DNA of 64,000 nucleotides from NCBI RefSeq assembly GCF_965222285.1, contig NZ_OZ244942.1, positions 372,001 through 436,000 on the forward strand. The letters run 5' to 3'. Origin of the DNA: Tepidicaulis sp002389665. GTDB lineage: Bacteria; Pseudomonadota; Alphaproteobacteria; Parvibaculales; Parvibaculaceae. The translations under genes and the position numbers were made by a program. Of this stretch, positions 27,078 to 35,761 are shown in pieces. Below the pieces are notes generated by a model. It worked only from the letters and a program-made list of their open reading frames with translations. It searched no databases and was not told the DNA's origin. How positions within the stretch are numbered: position 1 is the first letter of the stretch; every line of letters starts with the position of its first letter.

Positions 27078-27968
27078 ATGGCCGCAGAAGATACATCGCA
27101 GGATAGGGCGCCGGAGAACACCATTGCCTTCCAGGGCGAACTGGGGGCGAATTCGCACATTGCCTGCCGCGAAGTCTATCCCGATATGACACCGCTGCCC
27201 TGCGACACGTTCGAGGACACGTTCGCCGCGCTCGCCGAGGGGCGCGCCGGCCTCGCCATGATTCCGATCGAAAATTCCGTCGCCGGCCGCGTGGCAGATA
27301 TCCACCACCTGCTACCCGATTCGCGCTGCTATATCGTGGGCGAATATTTTCTGCGCATCCGTCATCAGCTTCTGGGCGTGAAAGGCGCGGCGCTCTCCGG
27401 CCTCAAATCCGTGCAAAGCCATGTCATGGCGCTCGGCCAGTGCCGCAACGTCATTCGCGAGCTCGGCCTGAAAGCGGTGATCGGGGCGGATACGGCAGGC
27501 TCGGCCCGCCAGATCGCGGAATTGAACGATCCATCGCGCGGCGCCATTGCCTCATCGCTGGCGGCGGACGTTTACGGCCTTGATGTTCTCAAAGCCGATA
27601 TCGAGGATGCCGAGCACAATACGACGCGCTTCCTCATCATGGCGATGGAGCCGGACGATGCCGAGCCCGAAGACGAGCCGGTCATCACGAGTTTCATCTT
27701 CCGCGTGCGCAACGTGCCCGCCGCGCTTTACAAGGCCATGGGCGGCTTTGCGACGAACGGCGTCAACATGACGAAGCTTGAAAGCTATCAGCTCGGCGGC
27801 GCTTTCACGGCAACGCAGTTCTATGCCGATATCGAAGGCCACCCCGCCTCGCGCCATGTGCGCCTGGCGCTGGAAGAGCTGGAATTCTTCTGCTCGGAGC
27901 TGAAAATTCTCGGCGTCTACAAAGCCTCACCTTTCCGCGCGACGCTGGAAACGCATATCGCGGATTAG
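27078..27968 (+). CDS. pheA: Prephenate dehydratase
   Basis: 296 residues, the monofunctional form without chorismate mutase. The dehydratase domain (about 15-195) has the catalytic TRF motif at Thr183-Arg184-Phe185 and the substrate segment PIENSVAGRV. A C-terminal ACT domain (about 205-285), with the ESYQLGGAF element, would mediate feedback by phenylalanine. It converts prephenate to phenylpyruvate. A good AAGAGGGG ribosome site precedes the ATG at 27078. The gene is followed by a single REP-like palindrome at 27987. Confidence 0.95.
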   Translation: MAAEDTSQDRAPENTIAFQGELGANSHIACREVYPDMTPLPCDTFEDTFAALAEGRAGLAMIPIENSVAGRVADIHHLLPDSRCYIVGEYFLRIRHQLLGVKGAALSGLKSVQSHVMALGQCRNVIRELGLKAVIGADTAGSARQIAELNDPSRGAIASSLAADVYGLDVLKADIEDAEHNTTRFLIMAMEPDDAEPEDEPVITSFIFRVRNVPAALYKAMGGFATNGVNMTKLESYQLGGAFTATQFYADIEGHPASRHVRLALEELEFFCSELKILGVYKASPFRATLETHIAD

Positions 27969-27986
27969 GAGCCCTCTTCTCTACGC

Positions 27987-28015
27987 GTCACCCTCGGGCT
28001 TGACCCGAGGGGCCA
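27987..28015. repeat. REP-like palindrome, single copy
   Basis: GTCACC followed by CTCGGGCTTGACCCGAG and GGCCA: a stem of CCTCGGG/CCCGAGG with a TT-centred loop. The same unit occurs as inverted pairs at 32373-32450 and 40169-40252. It lies between convergent pheA and nudC, where it could act as a terminator or mRNA stabiliser. Confidence 0.75.
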
Positions 28016-28042
28016 TTGGGCCGCGCCGCTTGTCCCGCGAAC

Positions 28043-28987
28043 TTACCAGCCTTCGACGAACGCTTTCACTAGATGGTGCGCAATGGCGAAGGGCGGGGGC
28101 ACGAAGAAGCCTTTGCCCTCTCCGCGCAGCGCGGCGGCGAGCTCGTCGCGGGTGAACCATTTGCCGCCGGAAAGTTCCACCCCGTCGATCTCGAAGTCTT
28201 CCGATTCGGCCTCGGCGATACAGCCAATCATCAGCGATGAGGGAAACGGCCAGGGCTGGGTGGAATGATAGCGCACGGATTTAACGGCGATCTTGGCTTC
28301 TTCGTCGAGCTCGCGGGCCACCGCTTCCTCGATCGATTCGCCCGGCTCCATGAAGCCTGCCAGCGCCGAATACATGCCTTTCGGGAAGATTTTCTGGCGC
28401 CCCAGAAAGGCCTTGTCGCCATAGGTCGCCATCATGATGACGACGGGGTCGGTGCGCGGAAAATGCTCTGCATTGCAAGAAGGGCAGGTGCGCTTGTAGC
28501 CTGCCTCGGCCAGCTCCGTCTTCGCCCCGCAGGCCGAGCAGAAGCCGTGGCGCAAATGCCAGTCGATCATGGCTTTAGCCTGGGCAAGGATCGCAAGCTC
28601 GCTCGCCGTGATCTCGCCTTTCATGGCAAGGCCGCGAATTTCCTCAAAAGCGCCGAAGCCTTTCAAGGGGCCCTCGGCCTCCGGATTGGGCGCGGCGGAA
28701 ATGTCTATGGCAAAGAGTGCCTTGCCGCGCCGGTTGATGCCGAGAAAAACCTCGATGGCGCCGGGGCCTGCCAGCGGCTCGACGGCGGCGGCGGGCACCC
28801 AGCCCACATCCTTGCCTTGAGAGGGCACTTCTTCGGGCAGCACCAGCGGGTTGAGGTTCCAGAGCGGCACAAAGAGCGAGGAAGGGTCTTTGCGCTTTTC
28901 CGCCAGCCATTCGGGATTGCCGCGCAAATGGCCTGCCCGGTCGATGGGGTTATTGGCGAAAATATTGGGATTGGGAGAAAGTGCCAT
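28043..28987 (-). CDS. nudC: NAD(H) pyrophosphatase / decapping Nudix enzyme NudC
   Basis: 314 residues. An N-terminal NUDIX-like domain is followed by a four-cysteine zinc ribbon (CSAC near residue 158, CPSC about 20 residues later), then the Nudix box GFMEPGESIEEAVARELDEE. The NudC-specific TQPWPFPSSLMIG motif follows. It hydrolyses NADH and can remove NAD caps from RNA. In the box the usual Gly after EEx is Lys, a mild deviation; the catalytic glutamates remain. The ATG at 28987 starts at the conserved N-terminus; upstream in-frame sequence is GC-rich and has no family match. Confidence 0.92.
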   Translation of the reverse strand: MALSPNPNIFANNPIDRAGHLRGNPEWLAEKRKDPSSLFVPLWNLNPLVLPEEVPSQGKDVGWVPAAAVEPLAGPGAIEVFLGINRRGKALFAIDISAAPNPEAEGPLKGFGAFEEIRGLAMKGEITASELAILAQAKAMIDWHLRHGFCSACGAKTELAEAGYKRTCPSCNAEHFPRTDPVVIMMATYGDKAFLGRQKIFPKGMYSALAGFMEPGESIEEAVARELDEEAKIAVKSVRYHSTQPWPFPSSLMIGCIAEAESEDFEIDGVELSGGKWFTRDELAAALRGEGKGFFVPPPFAIAHHLVKAFVEGW

Positions 28988-29234
28988 GCCTGCCTCGCTG
29001 CGCTTGAAGCGCCTATTTTTCTTCTGAAAAGTTGGGCGGAGGGTGGCACAAGCCTTTCCGACGCGCAACGGCCCGGCATCATGCCCCCGCGCCCGCGGGA
29101 AGCGCCGCCGCCTTTCGCGGAAAAGGCGGGAAACTGCCGATTCGCGGGCTATGAGGCGGCCGCTGCCGGGCCGCCGCCGCTTTTCTCCCGCGCCCCCTTG
29201 CTTTTCGCCCCTGAGGGCGTGATATAAGCCCCTC

Positions 29235-29330
29235 GGGAGGCTGGCGGTGGACGAGTTCCTCGCCAACCCGGTCAGATCCGGAAGGAAGCAGCCGTAACGA
29301 GTTTCGCTCGGGTCGCTGTCCAGTCTCCCA
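29235..29330 (+). ncRNA. ffs: Signal recognition particle 4.5S RNA
   Basis: The 5' end GGGAGGCTGG pairs with the 3' end CCAGTCTCCC, closing a long hairpin of about 96 bases. The conserved SRP apical region is visible as GGTCAGATC, CCGGAAGGAAGCAGCC and the GGAAG tetraloop side. It binds Ffh and targets membrane proteins co-translationally. It lies upstream of dnaX in the same direction, as in many alphaproteobacteria. Confidence 0.95.
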
Positions 29331-29505
29331 CCTTTGCCCTTTGGCGCGGGTTTGAAGCGCCCCCGCCGGGCTTTTGCCGGACTGTTCACAGAGAACCGGA
29401 CTATCCCCGGACTATCCACAAAGAAAAAACGACGCCGGGGATGCAGGCGCCAGCCCCAGGCTCTACACTGTGCTGAACCCGCAAAGGCAGGCGAGCAGGA
29501 AGGTC

Positions 29506-31404
29506 ATGGACGAGTCCGTCAACGAGACAGAAGAACGCTGGGACGCGGCGCCGGAAGAAAGCGCGCCGGCGGACCCCGCGTCCGAGCCCGGCCTGGGTCT
29601 TCTGGGCGGGGAGGGGCAGGCTCCTTCTTCGCCTAAAGCCTCCGACTACCGGGTGCTGGCGCGCAAATACCGCCCGGCCACGTTCGAGGACATGATCGGC
29701 CAGGAAGCCATGGTGCGCACCCTCTCGAATGCGTTCGAGAAAGGCCGGATCGCCCATGCTTTCATGCTGACCGGCGTGCGCGGTGTGGGCAAGACGACGA
29801 CCGCGCGCATTCTCGCCCGCGCCCTCAATTATATGAGCGAAGACGGCAAGGGCGGGCCGACCATTCATCTGGAAGAGCCGGGCGTGCATTGCCAGTCGAT
29901 CATGGAATCGCGTCATCCCGACATTCTGGAAATGGACGCCGCCTCGCGCACCGGCATCGACGATATCCGCGAGATTATCGAAAGCGTGCGCTACTTGCCC
30001 GTGTCCGCCCGCTACAAAGTCTACATCATCGACGAAGTGCACATGCTCTCCAAGGCCGCCTTCAACGGCCTCTTGAAGACGCTGGAAGAGCCGCCGGAAC
30101 ATGTGAAATTCATTTTCGCCACGACCGAAATCCGCAAAGTGCCGGTGACGGTGCTTTCCCGCTGTCAGCGCTTCGATTTGCGCCGCCTGACCTCGGAAGA
30201 ACTGGTGCGCCTTCTCTCCCGGGTCTGCGAAAAAGAAGAGGTGAAGATCGAAGCACCTGCTTTGACGCTGCTTGCCCGCGCCGCCGAAGGCTCGGCCCGC
30301 GATGCGCTTTCCATTCTCGACCAGGCGATCTCCCACGGGGTGGGCGATACGGGGGACGGAGAAATCAAGGAAGCCGATATCCGCGATATGCTCGGCCTTG
30401 CCGACCGCGGGCGGATTTTCGATCTTTATGACCTCATCATGAAAGGCGATGCGGCGGCGGCCTTGGGCGAACTGCGCGCGCAATATGATGCAGGCGCCGA
30501 CCCGGCGGTGGTGCTCTCCGATCTTGCCGAGCTCACTCACTGGCTCACCCGCCTCAAGCTAGTGGAAAGCGCGAGCGATGATATCGCCGCCACCGAAGCC
30601 GAGCGCGAGCGCGGCAAGGAAATGTCCGGCCAATTGCCGATCCGCGTGCTCTCGCGCGTCTGGCAGATGCTGTTGAAAGGCATCGGCGAAGTGGCGCAGG
30701 CGGCAAAGCCCATCGTGGCGGCGGAAATGGTCGTGGTCCGGCTCTGTCATGCCGCCGACCTGCCCGCGCCGGAAGACCTCATCGCGCAGCTTAAAAATTC
30801 CGGCGCCGGGGCGCCCGCGCGCGGGCCCGCTCCCAATGGAAACGGTGGCGGCGGGAATGGCGGCGCCCAGGCCGTCAGCCGCTCCGCGCAAGGCGGCGGC
30901 ATGTCATCGCCCGCCGGCGCGCCGCAGATGCAGCAAAACGCGCAAGCCGCCATCATGCTGCACTCCTTTGAGGATGTGGTGGCGCTTGCCGAAGAAAAAC
31001 GCGACATCCAGCTTCAGCATGTGCTCAAAACCGGCGTACGTCTTGTCAGCTTTCAGCCCGGCCAGATCGAGATCGGCGCCTCGGAAGATGCCAAACAGAC
31101 CATGCAGGTGCTGTCCGAGCGTCTGCGCCACTGGACCGGCACGCGCTGGCTGATTTCCGTTTCCAATGAAGCCAAGGCCGCGCCCACCTTGCGCGAGCAG
31201 GAGCAAAGCGAGACGGAAGCGTTGAAAGAGGAAGTATCCACCCATCCGCTCGTCAAAGCGGCGATGGAAGCTTTTCCCGGCGCGAAGATTGTCGACATCC
31301 GCGACCCTTTGAAAGAAGCGGCGCAGGAAATTCAGGAGATGAGCGAAGCCGAAGGCGGCGATCATCTCGATGCCTTTTTCGATGACGAGGATATGTACGA
31401 GTGA
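29506..31404 (+). CDS. dnaX: DNA polymerase III tau/gamma subunit
   Basis: 632 residues. A 45-residue acidic leader precedes ARKYRPATFEDMIGQ. Walker A is GVRGVGKT at 90-97. The family blocks YIIDEVHMLS and FIFATTEIRKVPVTVLSRCQRF follow; the latter contains the sensor and arginine finger. The zinc module is degenerate: only one cysteine (in GVHCQSIM) of the usual four remains, as in other alphaproteobacteria. The C-terminal half has a Gly/Ala/Pro linker (about 440-485), then the alpha/DnaB-binding domains, so the full tau form is encoded. No obvious frameshift site for gamma was found. ATG at 29506 has AGGAAGG upstream. Confidence 0.95.
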   Translation: MDESVNETEERWDAAPEESAPADPASEPGLGLLGGEGQAPSSPKASDYRVLARKYRPATFEDMIGQEAMVRTLSNAFEKGRIAHAFMLTGVRGVGKTTTARILARALNYMSEDGKGGPTIHLEEPGVHCQSIMESRHPDILEMDAASRTGIDDIREIIESVRYLPVSARYKVYIIDEVHMLSKAAFNGLLKTLEEPPEHVKFIFATTEIRKVPVTVLSRCQRFDLRRLTSEELVRLLSRVCEKEEVKIEAPALTLLARAAEGSARDALSILDQAISHGVGDTGDGEIKEADIRDMLGLADRGRIFDLYDLIMKGDAAAALGELRAQYDAGADPAVVLSDLAELTHWLTRLKLVESASDDIAATEAERERGKEMSGQLPIRVLSRVWQMLLKGIGEVAQAAKPIVAAEMVVVRLCHAADLPAPEDLIAQLKNSGAGAPARGPAPNGNGGGGNGGAQAVSRSAQGGGMSSPAGAPQMQQNAQAAIMLHSFEDVVALAEEKRDIQLQHVLKTGVRLVSFQPGQIEIGASEDAKQTMQVLSERLRHWTGTRWLISVSNEAKAAPTLREQEQSETEALKEEVSTHPLVKAAMEAFPGAKIVDIRDPLKEAAQEIQEMSEAEGGDHLDAFFDDEDMYE

Positions 31405-31721
31405 AAAACCTCACGGATATGATGAAGCAGGCCCGCCAGTTGCAGTCGAAACTGGCCGAGGCGCAGGAAGAACTTGAAAAGCTGGAAGTGGAAGGCGTGT
31501 CGGGCGGCGGCATGGTGCGCGTTACGCTGACGGGCAAGGGCACGATGGCCGGCATCAAGATCGACCCGTCGCTCTTGAAAGCCGAAGAAGGCGAGATCCT
31601 CGAAGACCTGATCGTGGCCGCGCATAATGATGCGAAGGTCAAAGCGGAATCTGCGACGGCGGAGAAAATGAAAGCGCTGACCGGCGGGTTGCCGCTGCCG
31701 CCCGGCTTCAATCTCGGCTGA
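31401..31721 (+). CDS. YbaB/EbfC nucleoid-associated protein
   Basis: 106 residues: an N-terminal coiled coil (MMKQARQLQSKLAEAQEEL), then the compact beta region VSGGGMVRVTLTGKG and a C-terminal helix, ending with LPPGFNLG. The YbaB family binds DNA as a dimer and is regularly found between dnaX and recR. The start is GTG at 31401, overlapping the dnaX stop by four bases, so it is translationally coupled. Confidence 0.93.
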   Translation: MKNLTDMMKQARQLQSKLAEAQEELEKLEVEGVSGGGMVRVTLTGKGTMAGIKIDPSLLKAEEGEILEDLIVAAHNDAKVKAESATAEKMKALTGGLPLPPGFNLG

Positions 31722-31753
31722 ACCCGCAGCCCCTCACGCAACCGGAATAGACC

Positions 31754-32359
31754 ATGGCATCGCCCCTTACGGGACCGGAAATCGAGCGGCTGATCGATCT
31801 GCTCGCCAAGCTGCCCGGGCTCGGGCCCCGCTCGGCGCGCCGCGCGGTGCTGCATCTCATCAAGAAAAAAGAAGCGCTCCTCGTTCCCCTTGCCCGCGCC
31901 GTTTCCGAGGCGGCGGAAAAGGCGATGATCTGCTCGACCTGCGGCAATGTCGATACGCGCGATCCCTGCACCGTCTGCTGCGATCAGCGCCGCGATCCGT
32001 CCTCCATCTGCGTCATCGAGGATGTGGGCGACCTTTGGGCGCTGGAACGGGCGGGCGCCCATAAGGGCTATTATCATGTGCTGGGCGGCACGCTCTCCGC
32101 GCTCGACGGCATCGGCCCGGACGATCTTTCCATCGGCAAGCTTGTCGAGCGCTGCCATGCGCCTGAAGTAAAAGAAGTCATCCTTGCGATGAACGCGACG
32201 GTGGATGGCCAGGCAACCGCCCATTACATCACCGATCAGCTGGAAAGCGCGGGCGTTGCCGTTTACCGCCTCGCCCACGGCGTGCCGGTGGGCGGCGAGC
32301 TCGATTATCTCGATGACGGCACGCTTTCCGCTGCCATGCGGGCGAAGCGGCCGGTTTGA
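31754..32359 (+). CDS. recR: Recombination mediator RecR
   Basis: 201 residues. An N-terminal helix-hairpin-helix region (LAKLPGLGPRSARRAVLHL) is followed by a four-cysteine zinc finger (CSTCGN, CTVCCD) and a Toprim domain beginning ICVIEDVGD. It acts with RecO/RecF in gap repair and RecA loading. It is the third gene of the dnaX-ybaB-recR operon, a conserved bacterial order. An inverted pair of REP-like elements follows it. Confidence 0.96.
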   Translation: MASPLTGPEIERLIDLLAKLPGLGPRSARRAVLHLIKKKEALLVPLARAVSEAAEKAMICSTCGNVDTRDPCTVCCDQRRDPSSICVIEDVGDLWALERAGAHKGYYHVLGGTLSALDGIGPDDLSIGKLVERCHAPEVKEVILAMNATVDGQATAHYITDQLESAGVAVYRLAHGVPVGGELDYLDDGTLSAAMRAKRPV

Positions 32360-32372
32360 GTTTGTCGCAGCT

Positions 32373-32450
32373 GTCACCCCGGGTTTATCCCGGGGTCCAT
32401 AAAGCACCTGCAACAAGGGCATGGACCCTCGGGTCAAGCCCGAGGGTGAC
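32373..32450. repeat. REP-like inverted pair (BIME-like)
   Basis: The left unit, GTCACCCCGGGTTTATCCC followed by GGGGTCCAT, and a right unit in opposite orientation (ATGGACCCTCGGG, then CCCGAGGGTGAC) lie about 22 bases apart. Each unit is itself a hairpin, and the two are inverted copies of each other. It sits between convergent recR and the symporter gene. The same element is found singly at 27987 and paired at 40169. Confidence 0.85.
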
Positions 32451-32472
32451 GAGGAGGGGGGGAACCCCCTCC

Positions 32473-33819
32473 CTACTTCTTCGCGCGCCAATAGTCCCGT
32501 GTCAGGCGGAAAACCATCGGCCCCAGAATGAGCAGCCCGATCAGGTTCGGAATGGCCATCATGGCGTTCAGCGTATCGGCAAGGAGCCAGATGAATTCCA
32601 GCTTGATGACGGCCCCGACCGGGATCGCCAGCACCCAGAGTACCCGGTAAACCGGAATGGCCTTTTCCCCGAAAAGATATTCGACGCTCCGCTCACCGTA
32701 ATATGACCAGCCGATAATGGTGGTGAAGGCGAAGACGGAAAGCGCGACCGCCACGATCTTGTCGCCATGCGGCAGGACGGATGCAAAGCCCGCGCTTGTC
32801 AGCTCCGCGCCGGTCAGCCCGCTCGTCCAAAGCCCGCTCGTAATAATGACGAGGCCGGTCATGGTGCAGACGATGATCGTGTCGAGGAACGTGCCGAGCA
32901 TGGCGATATTACCTTGCTGCACCGGATCGTTGGTCTTGGCCGCCGCATGGGCGATGGCCGCCGAGCCGAGGCCCGCCTCGTTGGAAAAAATGCCGCGTGC
33001 CACACCGAACTGAATGGCCGCTGCAACGCCTGCCCCGGCAAAGCCGCCTGCCGCTGCCGCAGGTTCGAAGGCGTGGTGGAAGATCAGCGCAAAAGCATCC
33101 GGAATGACCGCTGCGTTGACGGTGAGGATGGCAACGCAGGAGCCCACATAAAGCACGATCATGGCGGGCACGAGCGCGCCTGCCACATCGCCGATGCGCT
33201 TGATGCCGCCGATAATGACGAAGCCGACGATCGCGGCGATGACGATGCCGGTGGCGAGCGGCGGCACGCCGAAGCTCGTCTCCATCGCAGCAGCGACGGA
33301 ATTCGACTGCGTGCCGTTGCCGATGCCGAACCCGGCGGCGGCGGCGAAGAACGCAAAGAGCGGGGCCAGCAGTGCGCCGAGCCAGGGAATTTTCTTACCG
33401 ACGCCGTTTTTCAAATAATACATCGGCCCGCCGACATGCCGCCCGCTTTCATCCGTTTCGCGGAACTGGATGGCGAGCACGGCTTCGGAATATTTCGTCG
33501 CCATGCCGACAAGCGCGATCATCCACATATAAAAAAGCGCGCCCGGCCCGCCGAGAAAGATTGCCGTGGCGACCCCTGCGATATTACCGGTGCCGACCGT
33601 GGCCGACAGCGCCGTCATCAGCGCCTTGAAAGGCACGATGTCGCCTTCGCCCTCGTGCTTTTTGAAAAGCAGTGAAAAGCCGTAGGGAATTTTCCGGATC
33701 GGAAAGAGCCGGAGCCCCACCGTCAGATAAAGCCCTGTGGCTGCCAGCAGCACCAGCATGGGCGGGCCCCAGACGATGCCATTGATATAGGAAACCCAGC
33801 TATTGATCAGTTCCATCAA
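32473..33819 (-). CDS. Alanine/glycine:cation symporter (AGCS family)
   Basis: 448 residues with about ten to eleven membrane helices. AGCS marks are present: ALSATVGTGNIAGVATAI near residues 68-87, the GGPMYYLK segment, and GVARGIFSNEAGLGSAAIAHA around 275. The family imports alanine or glycine with sodium (AlsT/DagA type). The substrate among small amino acids cannot be decided from sequence. It is read leftward, convergent with recR, and follows rmuC by about 20 bases on the same strand, so it may share that transcript. Confidence 0.92.
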   Translation of the reverse strand: MMELINSWVSYINGIVWGPPMLVLLAATGLYLTVGLRLFPIRKIPYGFSLLFKKHEGEGDIVPFKALMTALSATVGTGNIAGVATAIFLGGPGALFYMWMIALVGMATKYSEAVLAIQFRETDESGRHVGGPMYYLKNGVGKKIPWLGALLAPLFAFFAAAAGFGIGNGTQSNSVAAAMETSFGVPPLATGIVIAAIVGFVIIGGIKRIGDVAGALVPAMIVLYVGSCVAILTVNAAVIPDAFALIFHHAFEPAAAAGGFAGAGVAAAIQFGVARGIFSNEAGLGSAAIAHAAAKTNDPVQQGNIAMLGTFLDTIIVCTMTGLVIITSGLWTSGLTGAELTSAGFASVLPHGDKIVAVALSVFAFTTIIGWSYYGERSVEYLFGEKAIPVYRVLWVLAIPVGAVIKLEFIWLLADTLNAMMAIPNLIGLLILGPMVFRLTRDYWRAKK

Positions 33820-33840
33820 GCCCCCCTCGCATGATGCGGA

Positions 33841-34995
33841 TTATTCCCCGGCCAGAAGATCCCTCTGGCTGCGTGCCTCGCGCGGGCGCGCTTCTTCCAG
33901 CGCGTCGCGTTTGGCGTCTTCCAACTCGACCTCGGCAATCTGCTCGCCCTTGCGCACGATCTTCGCCGTCGAGGTCTCGATATCCTTGATGTCTTTCTCC
34001 GCCTGGCCGAAATGCTTTTTCAGATTGTCGACGCGGCTGTCCAGCCGCTCGACGTCTTTGAGCATCTTGGCGACCTCGTGCTGGATGATATGGGCATGCT
34101 CGCGCATCTCCGCGTCTTTCAGCACGGCGCGCACGGTGTTGAGCGTCGCCATCAGCGTGGTGGGTGAGACGATCCAGACTTTCTGTTTGAAACTCTGGTC
34201 CACCACATCGGCAAAGCTGGCGTGAAGCTCGGCATAAACGGCTTCGGAGGGCATGAACATCAGCGCGGAATCCGCCGTCTCGCCCGGCACGATATATTTC
34301 TCGGCAATGTCTTTGACGTGTTTGAGCACATCGCGCTTGAACTGGGCGGCGGCCTGTTTCTGCGTATGGGCATCGCTCGCATTGCGGATCGCGCGGTAAC
34401 CGTCGAGCGGGAATTTCGCATCGATGACGATGGAGCCCGGCGGATTCGGCAAATGCAGGAGACAGTCCGCCCGCACGCCCGAGCGCAGCGTCGTTTGAAA
34501 GGCATAGGCATTGGGGGGCAGTGCATTGACGATAATATCGTTGAGCTGAATTTCCCCGAAAGCCCCGCGCGCCTGTTTGTTCGCCAGAATGTCCTGAAGG
34601 CCCACGACCTGGGTCGAGAGCTCGTTGAGGTTTTTCTGCGCCTGGTCGATCAGCGCCAGGCGCTCTTGAAGCTGGCCGAGGCTTTCCTGCGTCTTCTGGC
34701 TGGAATCGGTCAGGCTCTGGCCCATGCGCTGGCTGACCTGATCGAGCCGCTCGTTCAGCGTGCGGGTCAGGCTCTCCTGCGTGGCGTGCTGGCCCTCGGC
34801 CAGGCTTTGCAAGCGGCCGGTCAGCTCGGACTGAGCCTGGGCAAGGCGGGTCAGCTCGGCTTCCATCAATGCTTTAAGCGCTGCGCCTTCTTCCCTGCCG
34901 CCTTTGCCGAAAAAGCGCGCGGCAAAGAACCCGGCCAACACGGCAATGAGCACGGCGATCAGCGCAATCAAGATGTCAGGGCTGGAAAAATCCAT
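33841..34995 (-). CDS. rmuC: DNA recombination protein RmuC
   Basis: 384 residues. An N-terminal membrane anchor (about 8-27) is followed by a coiled coil (about 40-130, rich in Gln/Leu/Glu), then the RmuC nuclease-like domain, with LQDILANKQARGAFGE, DCLLHLPN and VIDAKFPLDGY. RmuC limits recombination between inverted repeats and has been linked to defence in other bacteria; no partner defence gene is present here. ATG at 34995 follows GAGG. Longer in-frame starts at 35076 and 35025 give leaders with no similarity to the anchor pattern. Confidence 0.93.
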   Translation of the reverse strand: MDFSSPDILIALIAVLIAVLAGFFAARFFGKGGREEGAALKALMEAELTRLAQAQSELTGRLQSLAEGQHATQESLTRTLNERLDQVSQRMGQSLTDSSQKTQESLGQLQERLALIDQAQKNLNELSTQVVGLQDILANKQARGAFGEIQLNDIIVNALPPNAYAFQTTLRSGVRADCLLHLPNPPGSIVIDAKFPLDGYRAIRNASDAHTQKQAAAQFKRDVLKHVKDIAEKYIVPGETADSALMFMPSEAVYAELHASFADVVDQSFKQKVWIVSPTTLMATLNTVRAVLKDAEMREHAHIIQHEVAKMLKDVERLDSRVDNLKKHFGQAEKDIKDIETSTAKIVRKGEQIAEVELEDAKRDALEEARPREARSQRDLLAGE

Positions 34996-35144
34996 GGATA
35001 CCTCGAATTTCCGCCGACTATACATGATTCCGCCCGGCCCGCGCCTCTGCTGATATGCCGGGGCCCTTCCCATCAAAAAGCCGTGCGAAATGGCAAAACC
35101 CCAAGGAATAAAGGCAGTTAACCCTTAACGGGCCGGGCCCGCGC

Positions 35145-35180
35145 TTGACGGGGCGGGGCGGGGCGATTATTTCACCCTTA
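35145..35180 (+). promoter_or_regulatory. Candidate promoter giving a leaderless def transcript
   Basis: TTGACG at 35145-35150 and TATTTC at 35168-35173 are separated by 17 bases. A start point about 7 bases on would coincide with the def ATG at 35180. No Shine-Dalgarno sequence precedes that ATG, which fits leaderless expression. Confidence 0.4.
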
Positions 35181-35698
35181 TGGCCATCAGAGAAATCATC
35201 ACCGCGCCCGACCCCCGCCTGAAGCAGGTCTCCAAGCCTGTCGAAAAGGTGGATGACGCCTTGCGCGCGCTGATGGACGACATGCTGGAGACCATGTATG
35301 CCGCGCCCGGCATCGGTCTTGCCGCCATTCAGGTGGGCGAGCCTTTGCGCGTCATCGTCATGGACCTTGCCCGCGAGGATGAAGAGCCGCAGCCGCGCTA
35401 TTTCGTCAATCCAGAGATCACCTGGCGCTCGGAAGACAAAGCCGTTTACGAAGAAGGCTGCCTTTCCGTGCCCGAATATTACGAGGAAGTGGAGCGGCCC
35501 GCCGAGGCGACCGTGAAATTCCTCGATTATGACGGCAAGGAACAGGTGCTGGAATGCGACGGGCTGCTTGCCACCTGCATCCAGCATGAGATGGACCATC
35601 TGGAAGGGGTGCTGTTCATCGACTATCTCTCCCGCCTCAAGCGCGACCGGGCCATCAAAAAGGTCCAGAAACTGAAGCGCCACAAGGAACTGGCCTAA
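35180..35698 (+). CDS. def: Peptide deformylase
   Basis: 172 residues with all three PDF motifs: GIGLAAIQVG (44-53), EGCLSVP with metal ligand Cys94, and QHEMDHLEG with His136, catalytic Glu137 and His140. It removes the N-formyl group from nascent proteins. It pairs functionally with fmt, 63 bases downstream, which adds the formyl group to initiator tRNA. No ribosome site is visible before the ATG. The gene is divergent from rmuC. Confidence 0.97.
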   Translation: MAIREIITAPDPRLKQVSKPVEKVDDALRALMDDMLETMYAAPGIGLAAIQVGEPLRVIVMDLAREDEEPQPRYFVNPEITWRSEDKAVYEEGCLSVPEYYEEVERPAEATVKFLDYDGKEQVLECDGLLATCIQHEMDHLEGVLFIDYLSRLKRDRAIKKVQKLKRHKELA

Positions 35699-35761
35699 AG
35701 CCGCCTGGCCTTTGGGGGCCGCAGGCTTGCGGAGAGGCCCCGCCCGCGCTACTCACCTTTC

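Noticed and set aside
29506..31404. Missing zinc cysteines in DnaX as damage
   Set aside because: The same erosion is known in alphaproteobacterial DnaX and all ATPase motifs are intact, so the gene is called functional.
33841..34995. rmuC as part of a defence island
   Set aside because: Neighbours are a symporter and def-fmt-truA; no other defence genes are present.
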